A DNA stretch of 40,125 bases, taken from contig JANQID010000060.1 in the NCBI GenBank assembly GCA_028282325.1, positions 1 through 40,125 of the forward strand, written 5' to 3'. Under the pieces are notes generated by a model, which was not told the origin of the DNA, did no database searches, and saw only the letters and a list, made by a program, of their open reading frames with translations. The position numbers were made by a program, and so were the translations under genes. Below are positions 30,224 through 37,998 of the stretch, piece after piece; position 1 is the first letter of the stretch, and each line of letters starts with the position of its first letter. This DNA is from Chloroflexaceae bacterium (GTDB lineage: Bacteria; Chloroflexota; Chloroflexia; Chloroflexales; Chloroflexaceae).

Positions 30224-31291
30224 CTATGCACTCCACGTCTTCGGGACAAACAGGCGCTGGAAGACCTCCAGCGCGTAGCGGTCGGTCATACCCGCAATGT
30301 AATCGACGACGGCGCGCTCGATCGGCTCCTGGCGCTGTTGATTGATCTGCAACAACTCGGCGGGCAATTGTTCAGCGTGTTGGGTGAAATGCCCGTAGAG
30401 CGCTTCGATGATAAAACGAACTTTGTCATCAGCCTTGGCCGAGTCGCTGGTGTAGACGTTCTCGAACATAAACTCGCGCAGCTTGTTGGTTGCGTCCAGC
30501 ACCGGCTGGCTCATCGAGATGCGCGGTTCGGCGGGCGGCGGTTCCGTGCCGGCGGCCCGCCAGTTGTGGGCGATCATATCTGCGACCATCGTATTGATGC
30601 GTTGCGAGTGCGTGCGCCCCAGAAGCTCGATGCAATCAGCGGGCAGATCTTCCAGCCGCAGGATTCCGGCGCGGATGGCGTCGTCGATATCGTGGTTGAT
30701 ATAGGCCACGCTATCGGCAAGCTTGATGATCTGGCCTTCCAGCGTGCTTGCTGTTCCCCAGGCCGTGGTGGTAATGTCGCGGCGGGCTTTGGAATGCATC
30801 GCGATGCCCTCGCGCACCGCGTAGGTCAGGTTGAGTCCCGCGCCGTTTTTCTCCAGTACCTCGATGATGCGGCGGCTCTGCTCGTTGTGCCGAAAGTGTT
30901 TGGGAAAGATACGCGTCAGCGCCGTTTCGCCAGCGTGGCCGAATGGCGGATGTCCGATATCGTGCCCCAGGCCGATGGCCTCGACCAGGTCTTCGTTGAG
31001 GCGCAGCGCCCGTGCCACCGTCCGGGCGATCTGCGTCACCTCCAGCGTGTGGGTCAGGCGCGTACGATAGTGATCGCCCAGGGGCGCGATAAATACCTGC
31101 GTTTTGTGCTTCAGACGACGGAAGGGTTTCGAGTGCAGAATACGGTCGCGGTCACGCTGAAAGGCGGTGCGGATCGGGCAGGCTTCCTCCGGGCGGTCGC
31201 GCACCGCATCGACGCTCCGGGCGGCCAGCGGCGAGAGATGCGTTGCTTCCAGTTGCTCGTGGTACAGACGCACGTCGATATGTGATGGCAT
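30224..31291 (-). CDS. dgt: Deoxyguanosinetriphosphate triphosphohydrolase-like protein
   Basis: 355 residues from ATG 31291 (GGAGC upstream); a longer frame adds 32 unconserved residues. An HD-domain dNTP triphosphohydrolase: RTAFQRDRDRILHSKPFRRL, His81 in THTLEVTQIAR, then HD pair His110-Asp111 in GLGHDIGHPPFGHAGE. This is the shorter type 2 family that cleaves dNTPs to nucleoside and triphosphate. Upstream of dnaG in the same direction, an arrangement that links dNTP control to replication. A TATGAT at 31383-31388 (minus) may be its -10. Confidence 0.93.
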   Translation of the reverse strand: MPSHIDVRLYHEQLEATHLSPLAARSVDAVRDRPEEACPIRTAFQRDRDRILHSKPFRRLKHKTQVFIAPLGDHYRTRLTHTLEVTQIARTVARALRLNEDLVEAIGLGHDIGHPPFGHAGETALTRIFPKHFRHNEQSRRIIEVLEKNGAGLNLTYAVREGIAMHSKARRDITTTAWGTASTLEGQIIKLADSVAYINHDIDDAIRAGILRLEDLPADCIELLGRTHSQRINTMVADMIAHNWRAAGTEPPPAEPRISMSQPVLDATNKLREFMFENVYTSDSAKADDKVRFIIEALYGHFTQHAEQLPAELLQINQQRQEPIERAVVDYIAGMTDRYALEVFQRLFVPKTWSA

Positions 31292-31494
31292 AGGCGCTCC
31301 AGACGATTGGCTGCTGTTCAGATCGGCCAAAGCTTCGGGTTTAAACGCGCTGCGCTTACTCTGGCACATCAGCTTGATCTGAATCATACCGCAAGTTTGC
31401 TAGTGCTGCTTACAGCTTAGCACAAGATCTGACAGCTTTACCAAGCGATACCAAACTCGATATGATAATTCTTATAAGGGAATCAAATCCTCGC

Positions 31495-32589
31495 TCAGGA
31501 GTTTGCATAATGAATACGAACCGACGTATCTATCGCGCTCAGAAACGTTTCGACCTCCGCGCCGAACGCATCGGGCTGGGTGTAGAACGGGAAGTGGCCG
31601 GCGTCGGCGATGACCTGAAACTGCGCGTTGGGAAAAGCTTCGGCGTATGCGCGGCTGGCAGCCTCCGGCTGCAGATCGTTCGCCCCGTGGAGCACCAGCA
31701 CAGGCGCGGTTACGCGACTCAAGGCAGGGCGGTAATCGTGGCGCTGGCCCATGCTGAAGTACATTGCGTGGGTCATCCATCCTCCCCCTGCGCCGCCCTC
31801 CGGAATCGCGTCCGACGTGATCGCGGCGTAGAATGTTGCGAACTCGTCGTTTAGCGCCGCCAGCTCCGCCTCGTTCCGAGTGAAAATCGTGCCATAGTCG
31901 AAATAGCGTTGCAACCAGTCGGCATAGGCGGCGCGCTGGTCTTCCGGCAGGCGCTCTTCGATCTGGGTGAAGAGTCCGCCGTCGTTGGGCATCACCAACA
32001 CATCGGCGGGCGCGACGAGGATCAGCGCGGTCACGTGTTCGGGAAATTCTGCTGCGTACAGTGACGCCAGGAAGCCGCCAAAGGAATGGCCGATGAGAAT
32101 CAAGCGTTCCTCGCCGAGGATCTGGCGGATGCGCTCAATGTCGGCGATTTGTGCGCCGAGTCCGAGCGTCGTATCGAGCGAATGCACGTTCTCGATGTAG
32201 TTGCTGGCAGCAAAACGCTCGATTGGTCGTGTGGATTTTCCGCATCCACGCTGGTCGTAGTACGCGAACGTATAGGTGCTAGTGAGCCGATCCAGGCCAG
32301 GCCACGGTTCGCGATAGGGGCGCCCTGGTCCGCCGTGAATAACCAGCGTCGGTTGGCCCTCTCCGGCAGTGAAATGATACAACGCAATATCGTTCTCAAC
32401 TTGCCAGAAGTCCGGGTTGTCGTTCTGAGGCGGTGGTGCGAGCGGTGCGCGTAGCCCGTCGCCAGCGCGTACCATACCTGGCTCGTAGAGCGGTTGTCCG
32501 GAAACATACCAGAAGAATGCGCCCACGCCAACGACAAGAACCAACAGCATTGCCAGTATCGCCCCGATGATGATCCATACGCGTTTCAT
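31495..32589 (-). CDS. Alpha/beta hydrolase, proline-iminopeptidase-like, membrane anchored
   Basis: 364 residues from ATG 32589 (GGAGGAA upstream). One N-terminal membrane segment (about 4-27), then an alpha/beta hydrolase fold exposed outside. Oxyanion motif HGGPG, DQRGCGKS, nucleophile in GHSFGG, acidic residue in LHGANDLQPE, and His in DAGHFPF. HGGPG plus DQRGxGxS is typical of peptidase family S33 (prolyl aminopeptidases). Substrate unknown. The gene stands alone. Confidence 0.88.
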   Translation of the reverse strand: MKRVWIIIGAILAMLLVLVVGVGAFFWYVSGQPLYEPGMVRAGDGLRAPLAPPPQNDNPDFWQVENDIALYHFTAGEGQPTLVIHGGPGRPYREPWPGLDRLTSTYTFAYYDQRGCGKSTRPIERFAASNYIENVHSLDTTLGLGAQIADIERIRQILGEERLILIGHSFGGFLASLYAAEFPEHVTALILVAPADVLVMPNDGGLFTQIEERLPEDQRAAYADWLQRYFDYGTIFTRNEAELAALNDEFATFYAAITSDAIPEGGAGGGWMTHAMYFSMGQRHDYRPALSRVTAPVLVLHGANDLQPEAASRAYAEAFPNAQFQVIADAGHFPFYTQPDAFGAEVETFLSAIDTSVRIHYANS

Positions 32590-32964
32590 GCTATTCCTCC
32601 CGTCGTTCAATGCTTCATACTGTCGGCTCCAGTGTAGCGCCTCCAGCGACGGGAGAGTCAAGCGTGAGCGTGTGGCTATATTCCAGCGGTAAACTGCGAT
32701 GCATATCTGTTTGCGGAGAATTTACGTTGAACTTGACGAGGTTGTAATGTTATCTTCCAGAAACTATCGATTGTAACAACGACTGTGTGACGGCATTCCG
32801 CATTGTTATATGATGCACTGTATCTGTAATTTTTTGTCACTGAATCATTGTCCATAATTCATCCTGATGCGACGGTGATGATGCTAGAATGATGCCCAAC
32901 GTGCAACGATTTACTTTCGATCTACTAATAGAGCTTTAATATCGTAAATACTGTTTTATGTAGC
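32590..32964. other. AT-richer non-coding interval
   Basis: About 375 bases with no open frame of note, lower GC than neighbours. I see no repeat, tRNA or clear promoter. It runs into MITE-like copy 2. Confidence 0.4.
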
Positions 32965-33098
32965 TACCAAACGAATTTGGATCTACCGCAAGCGGTCATT
33001 CTGAGCACAGCGAAGAATCCCGGCTATCGGGGATGCTGAGACCCTTCCCCTTCGCTCAGGGTCAGGGTGACATGCGGCCTGTTCATTATCGTTTGGTA
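32965..33098 (+). repeat. MITE-like dispersed repeat, copy 2
   Basis: 134 bp between TACCAAACGA and TCGTTTGGTA; with one more base pair on each side plus the next, the terminal inverted repeat is 12 bp perfect (GCTACCAAACGA). Core blocks GGTCATTCTGAGCACAGCGA and CCTTCCCCTTCGCTCAGGGT are shared with copies 1 and 3. Confidence 0.8.
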
Positions 33099-33260
33099 GC
33101 AGCAAGCGCCGAATACAGACTGACAAGGAGCAATAATCGCTCCTGCTTGCGCGCAAAGTCAACAGTATTTTGCACAGGTCGCATGTGCCCTCAGAATTCG
33201 TATCGACCCATCGTATGCATTCGATCTCGTATGTATTGTTGCTCTGCACGGAGGAAAAGG

Positions 33261-34529
33261 ATGCTCATAGTTCAATCGCGGCGTTGGTTGTGGTTAGGTG
33301 TTTTGCTGTTTGCGCTGATCATTCCACTAGGTATCCCCCATACTAGCCATGCGACTGTGAAAGCTCTTGGACAACGCGGTTGCGCCGATGGAACGGTTGT
33401 TGGCGGTCCCAATCTTATAGCAAATGGTGATTTCTCGACTTCCGCCGGACCGGGTCCGGACATTAATCCTGCGGCAGGTTTCACCAGCGAACTGAAAAAC
33501 CGCGGGCCAAACAAATATCCGAATGACGGCGAAGGGGTCGGTTTTTTTTCGATCTGGAGCGGGAATCGGACCTATGACCCTGATCCCGCCTCTGATGAGC
33601 CACTGATTATTGGTCGGACTTTTCCTGGCGATAGCGGGCGCGATATTCCGGCTACCGAGACCTATTTTTATTCCAATCCGGTTTGGGAACTAAACACGGA
33701 GGAGATTCTTCTTTGGCGTCAGGAAGTGACGGTGGTTGAGGGAACTACCTATAACTTTTATGCGTACTTCGATAATCTCATCAATGTAGATATTGGCGCT
33801 CCTTCCGAACCGGTGATCGAGCTGCGCGTCGATGGGCAAACAGCCGGTCCGGCGGTGGTGGTTCCTGAGGCACCCGATCAGTGGGTCCCGGTTCAGTTTG
33901 CTTTCACGACCGATGCAAGCCAGACGTCCGCAACCCTGGAGATCTACGATCTGGCGGGAGATCAAGTCGGCGATGATTTTGCAATGACCCAGATCAATTT
34001 GAGGCAGTGTGTGTCGGGTCTGGGTGTTGCCAAAGCCTTGCAGTCACAGACGCAAAACGACGATGACAGCTACGACATTGAATATCTGATCACGCTGCAA
34101 AATTATGGCAGCGACCCGGCTCCTTTATCGTATCTCCAGGTGACCGATGATCTGAAGCAGGTGTTTGCCAATGCGAGCGATTTCAGCGTCATTCGCCTGG
34201 AGAGCAATGAGTTGGAAGTCAACTCGACTTTCGACGGTATCACCGACAAACGCTTGTTGCTGGGCAATGATGCGCTGCAATCACAAACAACAGCGACCAT
34301 CACGCTGGAAATTCAGGTGCAACCCGGAACCGGGTCGGGTGGCTACGGTCCCTTTAATAACAGCGTTTCCGCAACCGCCAAAGCCGGCGACCTGGAGATC
34401 GATGTCGGGGATGTATCGAGCCCAGGAACCGATCCCGATCCCGATGGGGATGAGAATCCAAAGGATGATAACCAGCCAACCAAAGTCTACCTGCGCTACG
34501 ATTATTTCTTGCCCATCGTCGTGCAGTGA
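33261..34529 (+). CDS. Secreted surface protein with DUF11-like domain
   Basis: 422 residues from ATG 33261 (GGAGG upstream). Signal peptide to about residue 30. Domain 1 (about 45-255) opens with NLIANGDFSTSAG and has a lectin-like beta-sandwich pattern (YNFYAYFDNL, VELRVDGQ, ATLEIYD). Domain 2 (from about 260) is DUF11-like, with SYDIEYLITLQNYGSDPAPLSY-type wording. A DPDPDGDENP linker and the C-terminal end YDYFLPIVVQ follow. The short hydrophobic 'LPIV' tail is frequent in secreted Chloroflexi proteins and may be a sorting signal (inference). No enzyme motif. Confidence 0.82.
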   Translation: MLIVQSRRWLWLGVLLFALIIPLGIPHTSHATVKALGQRGCADGTVVGGPNLIANGDFSTSAGPGPDINPAAGFTSELKNRGPNKYPNDGEGVGFFSIWSGNRTYDPDPASDEPLIIGRTFPGDSGRDIPATETYFYSNPVWELNTEEILLWRQEVTVVEGTTYNFYAYFDNLINVDIGAPSEPVIELRVDGQTAGPAVVVPEAPDQWVPVQFAFTTDASQTSATLEIYDLAGDQVGDDFAMTQINLRQCVSGLGVAKALQSQTQNDDDSYDIEYLITLQNYGSDPAPLSYLQVTDDLKQVFANASDFSVIRLESNELEVNSTFDGITDKRLLLGNDALQSQTTATITLEIQVQPGTGSGGYGPFNNSVSATAKAGDLEIDVGDVSSPGTDPDPDGDENPKDDNQPTKVYLRYDYFLPIVVQ

Positions 34530-34578
34530 TATGCATCCGGTGATGTGTAGATAGTTATAATTGGCTCCAGAAACTGGA

Positions 34579-34624
34579 CCACATGCGATGTGCGGATCCT
34601 CCTAGATCCGCACATCGCATGTGG
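34579..34624. repeat. 20-bp perfect inverted repeat upstream of the transposase
   Basis: Arms 34579-34598 and 34605-34624 with loop CTCCTA. In RNA it would place the orfA ribosome site just after a hairpin, a known means of keeping external transcription from raising transposase levels. Confidence 0.75.
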
Positions 34625-34632
34625 AGGAGTGC

Positions 34633-35243
34633 ATGGCCAAGAAACGCCAACGGCGCTGCGCCGACTTCACGTTCCGGGTCGCACCTGAAGCGCTGAAAGC
34701 GCAGAAGACGCTCAGCCAGCTGGCCAGCGAGTACGAGGTGCATCCGACCCCGATCACCCCATGGAAAAAGCCATTCCTCGACGGCGGGAGCGGCTTGTTT
34801 GGCCAGCAGCGCGCCCGCGAACATCAGGCGCAGACCGCCCGCGAAGCCGAATTGTTCGAGCAGATTGGTCGGCTCCCGATGGAGCTGGCGGGGCTGAAAA
34901 AAAGTTGCCCGGTTGGGTTGAGCAGAAACAGGCGCTCCGAGAACCGGAGCATCCCGACTACCAAATGATGATACCCATGCCGCATGTCACCCTGACCCTG
35001 AGCGAAGCGAAGGGGAAGGGTCTCGGCGTTATTGGAACCTGAGATTCTTCGCTGCGCTCAGAATGACCGCATGCGGTGCCTCCCATATTGTTTGGTAGAC
35101 CTCAGCATCCGCCGCCAATGCGCCCTGCTGGGGCTGAGCCGGGCCTGGAGGTGATGCGCACAATCGATGCGCAATACCGGAAGCTCCCGTTTTACGGCTG
35201 GCCGCGGATGACGGCGGCGCTGCGAGCGCTGATACAGGGTCGA
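34633..35243 (+). pseudogene. IS3-family transposase OrfAB, disrupted
   Basis: OrfA starts at ATG 34633 (GGAGGAG upstream) and reads like the standard IS3 helix-turn-helix protein: LKAQKTLSQLASEYEVHPT, then FGQQRAREHQAQ. At 34897-34904 an A7G run allows a -1 shift, after which the frame reads LKKKLPGWVEQKQ and EPEHPD, as in intact OrfAB. A 139-bp MITE-like element then separates it from LSIRRQCALLGLSRAW (35101 on). A further deletion/shift joins to MRTIDAQYRKLPFYGWPRMTA (35152-35220). The DDE core is missing, so the transposase is dead. Confidence 0.8.
34959..35097 (-). repeat. MITE-like dispersed repeat, copy 3, inserted in the transposase
   Basis: 139 bp, inverse orientation to copies 1 and 2, ends TACCAAAT / GTTTGGTA. 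Flanked by GAC on both sides (34956-34958 and 35098-35100). Removing the element and one GAC restores the transposase reading ...EHPD-LSIRRQ..., so the duplication is real. Confidence 0.88.
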
Positions 35244-35291
35244 GCGGGGAACCGCCAGGACGCGGCAGATGCGGCGCAACGACAAGCTGGG
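35223..35291 (-). pseudogene. Fragment of a second transposase
   Basis: About 23 residues, SLSLRRICRVLAVPRSTLYQ, resemble the N-terminal part of IS3-type OrfB proteins (LRRICRxLGVxRSTxY). It lies opposite to and abutting the first transposase remnant, so two IS copies seem to have been joined and deleted here. Confidence 0.45.
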
Positions 35292-35319
35292 CGGCGGTGG
35301 TTGCGGTGTATGGGTGCGG

Positions 35320-35607
35320 TTAGGTCGAGGTGTGATCCGCACCGGCCAGTAATTGGGCAACCGAGATATCTTCATCCAACTCCGGCCAATGCAGGGATCG
35401 CCCCCCAGCACCGATTTCGTAACGACTGCGCTGTTCGGATGCGGCGGCGTGCAACAGCGGAAACCAGATGATTGGCACGCTCACAATCCGTCCATCCGTT
35501 AGGGTGACATGCATAAGCGCATCGTCAAAATTGACCGCTTTCGCAAGCGCAGTCGTTGGAATATACGCCCGCACGTGGCGGAGATTAGGTCTGGCTGAAG
35601 TAGTCAT
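35320..35607 (-). CDS. DUF2442 domain protein
   Basis: 95 residues from ATG 35607 (GGAGG upstream). Matches DUF2442: ALMHVTLTDGRIVSVPIIWFP, EIGAGGRSLHWPELDEDISVAQLL. DUF2442 genes commonly follow a DUF4160 gene and are thought to form a toxin-antitoxin-like pair; the DUF4160 gene is truncated here. Located on the cassette side of attC A, first gene of the left-most cassette. Confidence 0.85.
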   Translation of the reverse strand: MTTSARPNLRHVRAYIPTTALAKAVNFDDALMHVTLTDGRIVSVPIIWFPLLHAAASEQRSRYEIGAGGRSLHWPELDEDISVAQLLAGADHTST

Positions 35608-35652
35608 GCCATGCCTCCAAGAGTTCCGTTTGATGCTCCACATTGATGCGCC
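35585..35652 (-). pseudogene. 5'-truncated DUF4160 gene
   Basis: The minus strand right after attC A reads INVEHQTELLEAWHDYF and stops at TAA 35587-35585, overlapping the DUF2442 start by about 20 bases. This matches the C-terminal end of DUF4160 proteins (HxxELLExW). Everything upstream has been replaced by the attC site. Confidence 0.6.
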
Positions 35653-35784
35653 GCCCAACGCCTGGCTTCAGGCGCGCCACTGGCGGCTTCGATAAATGGC
35701 AGAACTGACGGCACGCGACGGCGCTGCAAACAAACGCCAGGTTCCGGGCCGCGCCCGCAGCGTCGCCGGCGAGCGATGTTGGGC
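35653..35784 (-). repeat. attC-like site A
   Basis: 132 bp. Ends GCCCAAC (35653-35659) and GTTGGGC (35778-35784). Arms pair imperfectly; on the minus strand the 5' arm has GGCGACGC against GGCG-CGC in the other arm, an unpaired A in the same place as in sites B and C. Minus-strand 3' end reads GGCGTTGGGC, the common attC end. Confidence 0.7.
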
Positions 35785-35818
35785 GACTATAGCAGTTATT
35801 TTATATGCACATTATAGT

Positions 35819-35858
35819 TAAGAATATACAGTGTTTTTGTTGATACTGTATATTCTTA
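35819..35858. repeat. 14-bp perfect inverted repeat, AT-rich
   Basis: Arms TAAGAATATACAGT (35819-35832) and complement (35845-35858), 12-base loop. It lies between the antitoxin stop and attC A. It may end the cassette transcript, though it lacks a T-run, or be an operator. Confidence 0.7.
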
Positions 35859-35928
35859 TTAAGATATTGAGCGAAATATACATCTTTTTTTCACATGCAT
35901 CGCGACGTAGTATCCAACGCTGATGGCG

Positions 35929-36177
35929 TTAGTCGATACCTAAGTCAGCTTTCAATGCGGCAAGATCAATCGTTGCTGGTTCTTGTGCACGCGCATCCAA
36001 TAACGCCATCAGGGCTGCATTTTTTCGCGTACGGACAATCTCCTCATCGAAACTATCAATCGCCGTAAGGATGAAGGCTTGTCCATCCGCGAGTTGCACC
36101 AAGATATCCTCTTGGCGGGCTTGGTTCGGGAGGGCAAGCAGCATCGCTTCCGGTTCGGTAATACTGACCGTTTTCAT
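35929..36177 (-). CDS. Antitoxin of a RelE-type pair, module 1
   Basis: 82 residues, MKTVSITEPEAMLLALPNQARQEDILVQL at the start, acidic C-terminal region with VRTRKNAALMALLDARAQE. It is homologous to the 90-residue protein at 37999-38271 and to small antitoxins that follow RelE-like toxins in cyanobacteria and Chloroflexi. Overlaps the toxin stop by four bases (ATGA). Open frame intact. Confidence 0.75.
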   Translation of the reverse strand: MKTVSITEPEAMLLALPNQARQEDILVQLADGQAFILTAIDSFDEEIVRTRKNAALMALLDARAQEPATIDLAALKADLGID

Positions 36178-36475
36178 AGCGTGTACTCCGTTCCACGGAT
36201 ATAGAGCCGATTGCCATCCTTATAGCCAACAGCAAGAATGGAAACAACCGTATCTTCAAGCATGACATCATAAAAAATGCGATACTGACCAGCACGTAAC
36301 TCCCAACGCGCCAGTTTGGTTGGGTCGCATGTATTTTCGTTGCTGCGTTGGAACGTCTGGTTCATGGAGTAACTGCGCTTCAATAGCGGCCACGATTCGC
36401 TGTTGATCGTATTTCCGAAACCATCGTATATCGTATATCTTCCCGTGCTGATGGTGTAAACGCAATGGTGTACAT
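36174..36475 (-). pseudogene. RelE/ParE-like toxin, module 1, two frameshifts
   Basis: Reading across frames gives a RelE-type ribonuclease: MYTIAFTPSAREDIR, WFRKYDQQRIVAAIEAQL, QQRKYMRPNQTGA, WELRAGQYRIFYDV, GYKDGNRLYIRG. Break 1 is a 7-bp tandem duplication, TCGTATA twice at 36424-36437; deleting one copy restores EDIRWF. Break 2 is an extra base near 36305-36325, before WELR. The toxin gene therefore cannot be made as written, while its antitoxin is intact. A sequence error is unlikely to explain the 7-bp duplication. Confidence 0.8.
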
Positions 36476-36511
36476 ACCATGACTATCTGTTCATTGACTC
36501 AATGCGATTTA

Positions 36512-36541
36512 AGTATAGCACAATATACTCAGTTCTGTCAT
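36512..36541 (-). promoter_or_regulatory. Promoter of TA module 1
   Basis: Minus strand ATGACA (36541-36536), 18-bp spacer, TATACT (36517-36512), about 37 bases before the toxin ATG. It gives the cassette its own transcription. Confidence 0.6.
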
Positions 36542-36666
36542 AAATGCTTTACAAATGATGCCTGATTTCCTGCTTTCGGACGGCTTCTTCCTTGGTTCGA
36601 TGATAGCATATTCACGGATACCACCTGCTCGGTGGAGCATGCATCTGGCACAGCTCTATGTGAGCC

Positions 36667-36798
36667 GCCCAACGCCGGGCTTTAGCGGCGCTGCGGGCGG
36701 GTTTTGTAGACGGCACTCCTGGCAGCATGGGGCAGCGTTCTAAAAAACACCAGCTTCAGGGCCGCGCCCGCGGCGTCCGCTGCGAGCCGATGTTGGGC
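36667..36798 (-). repeat. attC-like site B
   Basis: 132 bp. Ends GCCCAAC (36667-36673) and GTTGGGC (36792-36798). Minus-strand 5' arm CAGCGGACGCCGCGGGCG pairs with the other arm TAGCGGCGCTGCGGGCG with one unpaired A, the attC-type asymmetry. Confidence 0.75.
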
Positions 36799-37034
36799 AG
36801 CGCGGCTGGGGAGCAGGTGAGCGTTGTCGCACCCCGGCAGTGCGGTACCCACGAACGGGCTATACGGGACGTTGCAGGCGTGTGGGTGCAGGTGCACCGC
36901 AGCCGCCGTTGGGCCGGGGATTGCCACAGCGATGGGGCGAGTGTGTCAGCGATAGCTGGACGAGCCTTGATGTTGCGGTACTGATGTTATGGCATAGGGG
37001 AGCGGTAACGCAGCTGTATGCGCTTCGGTGCTCC
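36799..37034. other. Cassette interval without a gene
   Basis: About 236 bases between attC B and the PIN-gene promoter. Open frames here have no recognisable content. No hairpin or repeat was recognised. Confidence 0.4.
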
Positions 37035-37063
37035 TTGTCAAGGGTGAGGGTGTATGGTATATT
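37035..37063 (+). promoter_or_regulatory. Promoter of the PIN/Phd module
   Basis: TTGTCA (37035-37040), 17-bp spacer ending in TGG, TATATT (37058-37063). Confidence 0.75.
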
Positions 37064-37065
37064 TG

Positions 37066-37081
37066 TTGTACAATTGTACAA
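37066..37081 (+). promoter_or_regulatory. Operator palindrome of the PIN/Phd module
   Basis: TTGTACAATTGTACAA, a perfect 16-bp palindrome starting two bases after the -10, covering the transcription start. The position fits autorepression by the toxin-antitoxin complex. Confidence 0.8.
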
Positions 37082-37102
37082 ATTATAGAAGGACATGCGG
37101 AC

Positions 37103-37501
37103 GTGGATATTATTGTTGATACATCGATCCTCATTGCGGTGATTACCAATGAGCCTACGCGCGCTCGGCTGATTGAATTAACTGCAGAGGCCCATTTACT
37201 TGCACCTGGGTCAGTTCCTTGGGAAATGGGCAACGCCTTGTCGGCGATGCTGAAACGAAAACGTGCCACACTTGCGCAGGTGCATCAGGCCTGGAATGCC
37301 TATACGCACATACCGCTTCGTCTCGTGGAGGTAGACATGGAACAGGTTCTGCGTATCGCGGCTCAGTACGATATATACGCCTATGACGCCTATGTGATTG
37401 TCTGTGCGCTCCAGCAGAAGAGTCCGCTCCTCACACTCGATGGCGACCTGCGCCAGGCAGCAATCCATGCAGGCGTGAAGATCTTGGAGGTCACAGAATG
37501 A
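37103..37501 (+). CDS. PIN-domain toxin (VapC-like)
   Basis: 132 residues from GTG 37103 (AGAAGGA upstream). PIN ribonuclease fold with the acidic residues in VDTSILIAV (Asp6), PWEMGNAL (Glu), YDAYVIVCAL (Asp) and TLDGDL (Asp). All four expected acidic positions are present, so it should be active; usual targets are tRNA or rRNA. Toxin precedes antitoxin, the reverse of the common order, with a four-base ATGA overlap. It is on the strand opposite to the attC orientation. Confidence 0.88.
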   Translation: MDIIVDTSILIAVITNEPTRARLIELTAEAHLLAPGSVPWEMGNALSAMLKRKRATLAQVHQAWNAYTHIPLRLVEVDMEQVLRIAAQYDIYAYDAYVIVCALQQKSPLLTLDGDLRQAAIHAGVKILEVTE

Positions 37502-37719
37502 AAGAATATACGTACTCTGAGGCCCGTCAACGGCTGGCAGATCTGTTGGAACTTGCGCAACGAGAAGGTGGCGTACGCATTCGTCGCCGTGATGGGCGTG
37601 TGTTTCTGATCTCGCAGGTGGTGACGACGGCCTCACCATTAGATGTACCAGCGGTTGATATACGAATGACGCGTGATGAAATTATTGATGTCATTCGTGA
37701 AGGGCGACGACGTACATAG
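37498..37719 (+). CDS. Phd/YefM-family antitoxin
   Basis: 73 residues. MKEYTYSEARQRLADLLELAQREGGVRIRRRDGRVFLI is the Phd/YefM DNA-binding fold; the C-terminal half, rich in Asp and Arg (RMTRDEIIDVIREGRR), would bind the PIN toxin. It ends 22 bases before attC C. Likely repressor at the upstream palindrome. Confidence 0.85.
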   Translation: MKEYTYSEARQRLADLLELAQREGGVRIRRRDGRVFLISQVVTTASPLDVPAVDIRMTRDEIIDVIREGRRRT

Positions 37720-37741
37720 ACTGCGTTATGGGCTGAGGGCG

Positions 37742-37875
37742 GCCCAACGCCGGGCTTTAGCGGCGCGGCTGGCGGGGTCGATGAACCGGCACGACTGATG
37801 GCACACGACGACATTGGTAAAAAGCGCCAGATTGCGGGCCGCGCCAGCGGCGTCCGCTACGAGCCGATGTTGGGC
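37742..37875 (-). repeat. attC-like site C
   Basis: 134 bp. Ends GCCCAAC (37742-37748) and GTTGGGC (37869-37875). Arms pair over about 35 bases: TAGCGGACGCCGCTGGCG on the minus 5' side against TAGCGGCGCGGCTGGCG, one unpaired A. Closely related to B. Confidence 0.78.
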
Positions 37876-37998
37876 TGCGGGTTGACAACACACAGTGATT
37901 TAGCTCTTTACAAAGACGTAATCTTGTGTAAACCGTCAAGTATTTATGTCGTACCCCATCGTGACCATCACGGCGTGCCCGGTGCTATACTCGATGGC

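Larger units (their letters stand above)
34562..35318 (+). mobile_element. Remnant of an IS3-family insertion sequence
   Basis: Begins with TGGCTCCAGAAACTGGACCA, a typical IS3-group end, carries an orfA/orfB transposase with a frameshift slip site, and is broken by a MITE-like insertion. It loses similarity after about 35240, where a minus-strand transposase fragment abuts. No right end was recognised. Confidence 0.7.

Noticed and set aside
31445-31460. GATACCAAACTCG, resembling one end of the MITE-like element
   Set aside because: No matching second end or core blocks nearby; a chance 9-base match.
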